From an uncultured Moheibacter sp. (lineage in GTDB: Bacteria > Bacteroidota > Bacteroidia > Flavobacteriales > Weeksellaceae), in assembly GCA_937875605.1 (NCBI GenBank), contig CALLXZ010000310.1, positions 1 to 21,025 on the forward strand: 21,025 bases of DNA, read 5' to 3'. The notes beneath the pieces are model-generated. The model ran no database searches. It was given only the letters and a program-made list of their open reading frames with translations, and was not told the DNA's origin. This document shows, in pieces, positions 15,892 through 21,025 of this stretch. How positions within the stretch are numbered: the first letter of the stretch is position 1; each line of letters starts with the position of its first letter. Both the position numbers and the translations under genes were made by a program.

Positions 15892-16755
15892 TCAATCTCC
15901 TTTGAAAATGGGCAATAAAGCTTTTATTGTGTAGTAAAGTGGAATTTGAGTAGAAAAAGAAATTAATTTGTATTTAGGTTGAGTTTTTAATACGATGTCC
16001 CAAAACATTTTTGAAAGCTTGATTTTTTCACTTTTATCATTCGAAAAATAAATCTTTTTTTTCAGTGAAAGCATTGCATATTTTGGATTTTTAAGCATCC
16101 TTCTGTACAAATTTTGAGAAAGGCCATCTTCCATATATTCGCCTCGGGCCAAAACATAATCAGTATATAAAATTTTATATTTCATCATCATCGGAATAAA
16201 GATTACAGATTCCTGGCAAAATTTTTCATCCTCAAAAACAGGAAAAGGGAATTGTTTCGCTATTGAAGATTTAAATATATACGCCATTTCACCCTTGTAT
16301 TCCCAATCGTATTGAGTCAATTCTGTAAATCTTTTTTGTCCATATTTAGCAAAATCAATTTTAAGGTCTTCAGAAAAATGAATATAAGAAAAACCTCCAA
16401 AATCTTCTTTATTTCTTACTTCATTTGAAAGCTCATAAAGGATTGAAACAGCATTATTTACATAATAATCATCACTATCCAAAGTGACCATGAATTCGGT
16501 ATCTACATATTTCAAACTCGTATTATAAGCAATGTGTTTTCCTTGATTTTTTTGTTTGTAATACCGAATGTTCAATCTATTTTCCTGAATATAGGATTGT
16601 ATCAATTCCTCTGTATCGTCGGTAGAGCCATCATCCACAATTAACCATTCAAAATCTTTTAAAGTTTGATTTACTAAACTTTCATATAAGCGTGGAATGG
16701 TTTGAGCTCGATTATAAGTAGGAGTAAATATTGTCAGAAATTTATCTTTGGTCAT
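15892..16755 (-). CDS. family 2 glycosyltransferase, opposite strand
   Basis: GT-A transferase, 287 residues. Motifs are LTIFTPTYNRAQTIPRLYES, WLIVDDGSTDDTEEL (37-51) and VTLDSDDYYV with the DSD metal-binding triad at 93-95. This is the well-populated subgroup of short GT2 enzymes that add hexoses to O-antigens and capsules. It is the only minus-strand gene in the glycan locus, between two plus-strand GT4 genes, so it needs its own promoter in the 261-bp region upstream. The opposite direction suggests later insertion or inversion. No mobile-element ends are visible beside it. The start is the ATG next to KDKFLTIF, two bases after the stop of a short frame that may be a gene tail. Confidence 0.9.
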   Translation of the reverse strand: MTKDKFLTIFTPTYNRAQTIPRLYESLVNQTLKDFEWLIVDDGSTDDTEELIQSYIQENRLNIRYYKQKNQGKHIAYNTSLKYVDTEFMVTLDSDDYYVNNAVSILYELSNEVRNKEDFGGFSYIHFSEDLKIDFAKYGQKRFTELTQYDWEYKGEMAYIFKSSIAKQFPFPVFEDEKFCQESVIFIPMMMKYKILYTDYVLARGEYMEDGLSQNLYRRMLKNPKYAMLSLKKKIYFSNDKSEKIKLSKMFWDIVLKTQPKYKLISFSTQIPLYYTIKALLPIFKGD

Positions 16756-16756
16756 T

Positions 16757-16852
16757 TCAATTCATTTTTTCAATCAGTTTCATCTTCATTTCTCTATTTT
16801 CCTCCATAAAAAAACTAGGAAATGATTTAGATAAAATTATACGCTCGTAAAA
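16757..16852 (-). pseudogene. possible 3' tail of a lost minus-strand gene
   Basis: Directly upstream of the minus-strand GT2, a 31-codon frame runs from just after a stop (TAA, read from 16855) to TGA (16759-16757). It leaves two bases before the GT2 ATG. It includes YERIILSKSFPSFF and a Lys/Glu-rich end (MEENREMKMKLIEKMN) that resembles a protein C-terminus more than random A/T-rich sequence. The spacing is operon-like. It may be the remnant of a gene formerly cotranscribed with the GT2, or a short leader frame. No family is recognised. Confidence 0.25.
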
Positions 16853-16863
16853 TTAGTATTTTA

Positions 16864-16871
16864 TATTTTTG
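16864..16871 (+). promoter_or_regulatory. candidate Bacteroidota -7 promoter element
   Basis: TATTTTTG fits the Bacteroidota -7 consensus TAnnTTTG and lies in the only sizeable gene-free region of the glycan locus, about 145 bp before the plus-strand GT4 start. No convincing -33 TTG box is seen at the right distance, so the call is weak. The 6-bp inverted pair ATCGCA (16874-16879) and TGCGAT (16897-16902) just downstream may be chance. The rest of 16853-17016 is A/T-rich with no gene that I can see. Confidence 0.25.
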
Positions 16872-17016
16872 CCATCGCAGATTAATTATCATTTATTGCG
16901 ATTACTAATTACAATTATTAATTTATTATGATTGAAAAATGATAAAATTGAAATAGTTTATAGCCTAATTCCTCTATCGTATTGGATAAGGCCAAATAAA
17001 CATAAATAATTAACAG

Positions 17017-18144
17017 ATGAAAGAACATAAAAGTCGAATTTTATTCGTGGTAGATAAACCCGATTGGGCATATGAATTTATGGTAAAAACCTGGGTGGAA
17101 TTGATTAGTGATAACTACGATTGTTATGTATGTTTTCAGGAAGATTATGCCGTCAAAAAGAATAAAAACAAATCAGTCGCTTATCGATTAGTATTCAATA
17201 AACTCGCTCGAATAAAATTTATACTTAAAAATAAAACCGACGAATCAAAAATTTCTTTCATCAGTAAAAACTTAAATTATTATTATCCGGTTTACAAAAA
17301 AAATAAAGTCTATCAATATGACAAAGATTTAAATCGGATTCCGACTCCAAATATTTCAGAATTTGATGCAATTGTAGAAATGGCTTTTTACTTTCAATAT
17401 ATTTCAGAATTCCCTTTTAAATCCGAAAGAAAATTAGTCGGAATATTTACGGATTCATTTCCGCATGATGGACCAACTGAAGATTTAAAACAGAATATAG
17501 ACCGATCTAAATTATCAAGAGAGGATTTTTACAACAAATATCTTGCTTCATATAACCACATCATAGTAGGAGGAGGGAATTTATTAAAAGATTACCAACC
17601 GCTGACCTCTGATGTTACTTTTGTTTATGGAATTTATGGTCAGTCCTATTTTAAAGAAAATCCGGAGGTAGGAGAGAACTCCTATCTTACAATTGGTTGG
17701 ACTGGATCGCCTAAAAGACCTATGAAAGGATTTGAAGCCATTATTCTTCCCGCTATTGAAGAGGTTCAAAAAACCGGAAGGGATGTTCGTTTGAAAACAA
17801 AATTTTCAGGTGATTACGAAGAATTATACAGCTTTTATGAAGATGTTGATCTCATAGTTATCGCTTCCAATGCTGATTCCGGACCGTCACTTTATGCAGA
17901 AGCTTCTTTAAGTGCCGTACCCACAGTTTCTACAAAAGTAGGTTTACCTTTGATGGGGATTAACAATGGAATAAATGGATTATTCATTAATCGCGACACA
18001 AATAGCTTAAAAGACGCAATTATTCAGCTTTACGATAACCCAATACTTTTAAAATCAATGTCGGAAAGAGTGAAATCTGATTATTTGGAATGGATGGATA
18101 ACCAGAAAACAGTACACCATTTTCTAAAAGCACTTAACAGCTAA
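17017..18144 (+). CDS. family 4-like glycosyltransferase
   Basis: GT-B transferase, 375 residues. The N-terminal domain begins RILFVVDKPDWAYEFMVKTW and is not closely like the other GT4 in the locus. The donor domain has the block LTIGWTGSPKRPMKGFEAII, then VDLIVIASNADSGPSLYAEA followed by SLSAVPTVSTKVGLP, where Asp-x7-Glu replaces Glu-x7-Glu. The WTGSPKRPMKG element is a recurring feature of this group. It is the last gene of the glycan locus and stands alone after a 261-bp region that probably holds its promoter. Its stop lies 16 bp from the convergent stop of the redox lipoprotein gene. Sugar specificity is unknown. Confidence 0.85.
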   Translation: MKEHKSRILFVVDKPDWAYEFMVKTWVELISDNYDCYVCFQEDYAVKKNKNKSVAYRLVFNKLARIKFILKNKTDESKISFISKNLNYYYPVYKKNKVYQYDKDLNRIPTPNISEFDAIVEMAFYFQYISEFPFKSERKLVGIFTDSFPHDGPTEDLKQNIDRSKLSREDFYNKYLASYNHIIVGGGNLLKDYQPLTSDVTFVYGIYGQSYFKENPEVGENSYLTIGWTGSPKRPMKGFEAIILPAIEEVQKTGRDVRLKTKFSGDYEELYSFYEDVDLIVIASNADSGPSLYAEASLSAVPTVSTKVGLPLMGINNGINGLFINRDTNSLKDAIIQLYDNPILLKSMSERVKSDYLEWMDNQKTVHHFLKALNS

Positions 18145-18151
18145 ACCGTTC

Positions 18152-18174
18152 AGGAAATAATCATTTCTTTACTT
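18152..18174. terminator. weak bidirectional terminator candidate between convergent genes
   Basis: GAAAT (18154-18158), AATC and ATTTC (18163-18167) form a short A/T stem between the plus-strand GT4 and the minus-strand redox gene, followed on the plus strand by a T-rich run. The stem is only five pairs, plus a G-U and an A-U pair in the plus-strand RNA, and it overlaps the 3' end of the minus gene. The position is right but the strength is poor. Confidence 0.2.
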
Positions 18175-18838
18175 TAATCGTACAGCCAATTGCCACTGTA
18201 TTAGCTTTCGTTATGGATTTTCCGGCGATCAAAGCATCTACAGCATCCTGAACATAGTGCTCATCTGCATCGTTTGCATCTTCATAATTATTATCAATTG
18301 TACCGATGTATTTCACGATATTTTTGCCATTTTCTTTATTCAGCAAAAAGACATGAGGCGTTTTGGTTGCTCCGTAAACCGGATAGACTTTTTGTCCTTC
18401 ATCCAGTAAATAGGGGAAACTAAACCCTTTTTCTTTTGCCCGAACCTTCATCAAATCAAAACTATCTTCTGGCTGTGCTGCAGGATCATTTGGGTTGATG
18501 GCAATCACAGGATAACCAAGCGGTTTGTACTTTTTATCCAATGCGATAATGCGGTCTTCATAAGCGATGGCATACGGACAATGATTACAGGTGAAAATTA
18601 CGATAAATCCTTTTGCGTCTTTGAAATCTGCCAATGAAACCATTTTTCCATCAATGTTTTTCAATTTGAAATCCGCAGCTGTTTCGCCTATATGATAGCC
18701 ATTGTGAACCGTTTCTAAAACAGCATTTTCAGATGTAGTCGTATCAGCTGAAGCTAATTCAACTATCTTATTTTCAGAATTTTCCTGACAAGCAATCATC
18801 GATAGCGTTACGCCTAATAATAAAATCAATTTTTTCAT
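18161..18838 (-). CDS. thioredoxin-fold (AhpC/TSA-like) lipoprotein
   Basis: Predicted envelope lipoprotein of 225 residues. It has a lipoprotein signal peptide with lipobox SMIAC (Cys17), a flexible Ser/Thr/Glu-rich linker (about 18-45), then a peroxiredoxin/TlpA-like domain. The opening IGETAADFKLKNIDGK is typical of AhpC/TSA proteins. The redox centre is FTCNHCPYA with C84 and C87, a CxxC pair suggesting thiol-disulfide exchange rather than classic peroxidase action. TKTPHVFLLN contains the conserved cis-proline. The long C-terminal region after the fold (DNNYEDANDADEHYVQDA) marks a Bacteroidota-common subgroup often annotated simply as thioredoxin family. It lies 31 bp after the second thioredoxin-fold gene and is probably cotranscribed with it. 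It is unrelated to the glycan locus. Confidence 0.88.
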   Translation of the reverse strand: MKKLILLLGVTLSMIACQENSENKIVELASADTTTSENAVLETVHNGYHIGETAADFKLKNIDGKMVSLADFKDAKGFIVIFTCNHCPYAIAYEDRIIALDKKYKPLGYPVIAINPNDPAAQPEDSFDLMKVRAKEKGFSFPYLLDEGQKVYPVYGATKTPHVFLLNKENGKNIVKYIGTIDNNYEDANDADEHYVQDAVDALIAGKSITKANTVAIGCTIKVKK

Positions 18839-18869
18839 CGTTTCTATTTTTAATAAGGTTATATTCTAA

Positions 18870-19361
18870 TTAGAGGTTTTCATTCACTATATCTTCTAAC
18901 TCGTATTGTGTCATTTGCAATTCGTGAAATTTCACTTTTTTTCCATTTTTATAAAAAACCGTTGCCGGAATTGCGCCGCTCCATTTGGGATCGATTGCCG
19001 GAATCCATTCGTTCATACGTTTTATATCGTCCAACAGATAAACATCCACATCTATATTATTCTTTTCCAAAAAACTTTTGACTTTGGTATCCAATATTTT
19101 TTTGCTGTCCATCGAAACCAAAATCATTTTGAAATTCGGGTCATCTTTAAATATTTTATTGACTTCCATAAAAGCGGGAAGTTCTTCGATACAGGGTTTA
19201 CACCAAGTTGCCCAAAAATTGACCACATATAATTTTCCGTCTTCTTTTTGGATGACTGATTTTAACTCATCATAATTTACTGCTTTAAGTATAGGTTTGG
19301 ATTCCTGCGCTTGACATCCCAAAAATAAACATAGAAAACCAATTAAAAATAAATTTTTCAT
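18870..19361 (-). CDS. TlpA-like thiol-disulfide oxidoreductase lipoprotein
   Basis: Envelope-anchored thioredoxin-like protein of 163 residues. The signal peptide has lipobox LFLGC (Cys16). The active site is VVNFWATWCKPCIEELPAF with C54 and C57 in a CKPC pair. The cis-proline is in GAIPATVFY. The family usually keeps specific envelope cysteines reduced, for example in cytochrome c maturation or stress response; no specific partner gene is present. The upstream gap (19362-19450) contains no gene and presumably its promoter, though I found no clean TAnnTTTG match. The paired lipoprotein gene lies downstream. Confidence 0.9.
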   Translation of the reverse strand: MKNLFLIGFLCLFLGCQAQESKPILKAVNYDELKSVIQKEDGKLYVVNFWATWCKPCIEELPAFMEVNKIFKDDPNFKMILVSMDSKKILDTKVKSFLEKNNIDVDVYLLDDIKRMNEWIPAIDPKWSGAIPATVFYKNGKKVKFHELQMTQYELEDIVNENL

Positions 19362-19450
19362 GAATTCGTTCTCATCAAAAACCGTACAACTATGGAATTT
19401 CTACAAAAATTTAACGTGTGAAGAATCCTGTAAACATTTAAATTAAAAAA

Positions 19451-20239
19451 TCAAGCATTTACTTTCTTATTCATCATGTTTTTTACGATATTGATAACCG
19501 TTTTTCGTGGTAAAAGTCTCGGAATAAAAGATTGAAGAAAATTATTGTATCCGATTATTTTATTGTTTTTCTTGTCCAACAAAGCTTTTAAACTTTGGCT
19601 TGCAACTTTTTCCGGACTTTCATAGGTCATTCCATTGGTATTAGCATTCGCCGTTACTTGAAAATTCGTTTGGGTATTTCCCGGGCAAATTGCCGTCACC
19701 GTAATTCCTTTATCCAAATATTCTCCGTAAAGTGATTCCGAAAATGAAAGAACAAATGCTTTGCTGGCGCAATAAACAGCGATATAGGGGCAAGGTTGCA
19801 ATGCTCCCGTTGAAGCAATATTGATGATGCCTCCTTTTTTATTTTTCAACATATTGGGAATCAAAAGTTGGGTTAAACTGACCAAAGAACTGATATTTAA
19901 TTGAATCATTTCCTGATAAGTTGTAACGGATTGATCTAAAAAATTAGTCCATTTTCCGATTCCTGCATTGTTGATTAACAAGTCAATGGTTATTTTTCCT
20001 TGTTCCAATTGATGAACTAATTTTTGAGGAGCGTCTGATTCGTTTAAATCAGCAAGAAAATAAGTTACATTTATCCCGAATTTGGATTTTAAATCTTCCG
20101 TAATTTCAGAAAGTTTATCTTCTGAACGTGCCGTCAAAACAAGGTCAATACCTTTTTTTGCTAATTCGTATGCAAATGCTTTTCCGATTCCGGATGAAGC
20201 TCCTGTAATAAGTGCTGTTTGATAAGGAAATTTTGTCAT
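19451..20239 (-). CDS. classical short-chain dehydrogenase/reductase
   Basis: Cytoplasmic NAD(P)-dependent oxidoreductase, 262 residues from the ATG at 20239. A longer frame would start at a TTG 12 codons upstream, but those residues do not look conserved and cross the inverted repeat described separately. Motifs are TGASSGIG (12-19), the NNAG element (90-93), the catalytic Ser in INIASTGA (S143), and YCASK with Y156 and K160, followed by CPGNTQTNF. The arginine in LVLTARSEDKL at the end of beta-2 suggests NADP(H) preference. The hydrophobic C-terminal block (FIPRLLPRKTVINIVKNMM) is usual in the YqjQ/DltE-like group acting on lipid-like or hydrophobic substrates. It lies 65 bp after the Crp/Fnr-type regulator, a plausible controller. 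Confidence 0.92.
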   Translation of the reverse strand: MTKFPYQTALITGASSGIGKAFAYELAKKGIDLVLTARSEDKLSEITEDLKSKFGINVTYFLADLNESDAPQKLVHQLEQGKITIDLLINNAGIGKWTNFLDQSVTTYQEMIQLNISSLVSLTQLLIPNMLKNKKGGIINIASTGALQPCPYIAVYCASKAFVLSFSESLYGEYLDKGITVTAICPGNTQTNFQVTANANTNGMTYESPEKVASQSLKALLDKKNNKIIGYNNFLQSFIPRLLPRKTVINIVKNMMNKKVNA

Positions 20240-20240
20240 T

Positions 20241-20268
20241 TTTGTATCTTTATTTTTTTCGATACAAA
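20241..20268. promoter_or_regulatory. 8-bp inverted repeat just before the SDR start
   Basis: TTTGTATC (20241-20248) and GATACAAA (20261-20268) are exact reverse complements separated by 12 A/T bases. The repeat begins one base before the ATG of the minus-strand SDR gene, in the 65-bp space after the Crp/Fnr-type regulator gene. A dyad at this point could be an operator, possibly for that regulator, or a 5' mRNA hairpin. The spacing is longer than a classic Crp site (TGTGA-N6-TCACA). Function is inference. Confidence 0.35.
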
Positions 20269-20304
20269 TTGACAAAGCTTGAAATAAAAACTACCTAACA
20301 AATG

Positions 20305-20886
20305 TTAGGAAATCAGTTGGCGACGAATTCGGCTTAGACTTTCCGGTTTTATTCCGATATATGAAGCAATGAATTGTAAAGGTACGTTTTTGATGATATC
20401 GGGCTGATTTTCGATAAGTTTTAGGTAACGTTCCTCAGCCGAAAGAACAATCATATCTCTGGTTCTCGCTTCATTGAATACAAGCGCTTGTTCATAGATT
20501 TTTTCACCAAAAATGCTCCATTTTGGTACGATTTGATTCAATTCATCTAAATCCGATTTAGAAATTCTTAATAATTCACAATCGGTAATCGTTTCCACAT
20601 TGTCATAAGCAGTAGAATGTGTGATAAAACTCTGAAAAGATGTGATGAATCTGGATGGACAATTGATTTGAGTTGTTCTATCTTCGCCATTGTCCATATA
20701 AAAAACACGAACAAAACCCCGATTGATAAAATAAAGGTATCGTGTCAATTTATTTTCTTCTTCAAGTTTGATGTTTTTTTTAACCGAAATAGGTTCAAAC
20801 ACTCGTTCGATTTCTTTAATTTCAGATTCAGAAAGTGAAATAAATTTGGAAATAGAATGAATTAATTCAGAATGATTAGTACTCAT
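20305..20886 (-). CDS. Crp/Fnr-family transcriptional regulator
   Basis: DNA-binding regulator of 193 residues from ATG 20886; an upstream TTG would add eight residues and overlap the preceding gene, so it was not chosen. Residues about 10-115 form a cyclic-nucleotide-binding-like beta-barrel (KNIKLEEENKLTRYLYFINRGFVRVFY). The C-terminus has a short helix-turn-helix (VPLQFIASYIGIKPESLSRIRRQL). No cysteine pattern for an iron-sulfur cluster is seen, and the phosphate-binding arginine region of true cAMP receptors is not recognisable, so the ligand is unknown. This is a frequent Bacteroidota type that often controls a nearby oxidoreductase gene; here the SDR gene is downstream with an inverted repeat at its start. 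It follows the peptidase gene by 7 bp. Confidence 0.9.
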   Translation of the reverse strand: MSTNHSELIHSISKFISLSESEIKEIERVFEPISVKKNIKLEEENKLTRYLYFINRGFVRVFYMDNGEDRTTQINCPSRFITSFQSFITHSTAYDNVETITDCELLRISKSDLDELNQIVPKWSIFGEKIYEQALVFNEARTRDMIVLSAEERYLKLIENQPDIIKNVPLQFIASYIGIKPESLSRIRRQLIS

Positions 20887-20893
20887 AATTAAT

Positions 20894-21025
20894 TTACCAA
20901 TATTTATCAATCATATAAACAATCTGCGCCATGGCAACTGCTCCCAAATGCAATTCCCGTTTGTTGACTTTCTCAAACGTATCTTCCGGCGTATGATGAA
21001 TGTCAAAATACCGTTGTGAATCAGG
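20894..21025 (-). CDS. M28-type metallopeptidase, C-terminal end (partial, runs off right edge)
   Basis: The last 43 codons of a minus-strand gene, open to the right edge and ending with TAA at 20896-20894. The peptide includes QRYFDIHHTPEDTFEKVNKR and LGAVAMAQIVYMIDKYW. The YFD-HHT-DT-KVN-REL-LGA pattern is the usual C-terminal end of Bacteroidota M28/M20-type zinc peptidases annotated as carboxypeptidase Q or aminopeptidase, in which the HHT histidine is a metal ligand. The stop is 7 bp before the regulator ATG, so the two genes are probably cotranscribed. Confidence 0.8.
   Translation of the reverse strand, partial: PDSQRYFDIHHTPEDTFEKVNKRELHLGAVAMAQIVYMIDKYW

Noticed and set aside
16874..16902. 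ATCGCA...TGCGAT inverted pair as an operator
   Set aside because: Only six bases per arm with a 17-bp spacer; mentioned with the promoter candidate but not strong enough alone.
18906..19232. 108-codon plus-strand frame
   Set aside because: Lies opposite the TlpA-like gene, which has a clear signal peptide and CKPC site; the frame has an unusual residue mix and no motif.
1..21025. CRISPR arrays, tRNA or rRNA genes, insertion sequences, phage genes, defence systems
   Set aside because: No regular repeats, cloverleaf sequences, transposase motifs or terminal inverted repeats were noticed; the gene content is fully explained by a glycan locus plus housekeeping genes.

Overview
The window looks like chromosomal DNA of an AT-rich member of the Bacteroidota, most likely Flavobacteriia. 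The base composition, the lack of Shine-Dalgarno sequences before most starts, the lipoprotein signals and the closest remembered relatives of the flanking genes all point that way. No species can be named from the sequence alone. About 18 kb is one surface-polysaccharide (O-antigen or capsule type) biosynthesis locus. The last 3 kb on the right is unrelated housekeeping DNA on the minus strand.

Layout. Positions 1-97 hold the 3' tail of a hydrophobic protein that runs off the left edge. Next come a broken UDP-glucose dehydrogenase gene (94-1187, internal deletion), rmlB and rmlA (1199-3108), and a Wzm/Wzt ABC export pair (3112-5247). After a 193-bp gap lies a tightly coupled cassette of SDR reductase, ATP-grasp enzyme, HAD protein and NeuD/PglD-type acetyltransferase (5441-8489). 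It ends in a 31-codon stump of an acyltransferase-3 gene (8489-8584). Then follow a WecE-type sugar aminotransferase (8625-9767), a WecF-like Fuc4NAc transferase (9760-10896), a GT2, a Caps_synth/GT32-like transferase, a second GT2, a membrane acyltransferase and a GT4 (10893-15856). From 8625 to 15856 consecutive genes overlap by 4-19 bp, so this is probably one transcript. A minus-strand GT2 (15892-16755) interrupts the series, and a plus-strand GT4 (17017-18144) closes the locus. The right flank, all on the minus strand, holds two thioredoxin-fold lipoproteins, an SDR, a Crp/Fnr-type regulator and the C-terminus of an M28-type peptidase.

How the genes fit together. RmlA makes dTDP-glucose and RmlB makes dTDP-4-keto-6-deoxyglucose. 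The rhamnose genes rmlC and rmlD are absent from the window. Instead there is a close WecE homologue, which would make dTDP-4-amino-4,6-dideoxygalactose (dTDP-Fuc4N), and a WecF-like (GT56) Fuc4NAc transferase directly after it. A NeuD/PglD-type hexapeptide acetyltransferase could supply the N-acetylation done by WecD in enterobacteria. The locus is therefore best read as making a Fuc4NAc-containing glycan, with parts known from enterobacterial common antigen but exported by a Wzm/Wzt ABC transporter.

The least explained part is the SDR/ATP-grasp/HAD trio, which may add an amide-linked or similar decoration. The locus also shows decay and remodelling: the ugd deletion, the acyltransferase stump, two possible short gene tails next to unusual gaps, and the inverted GT2.
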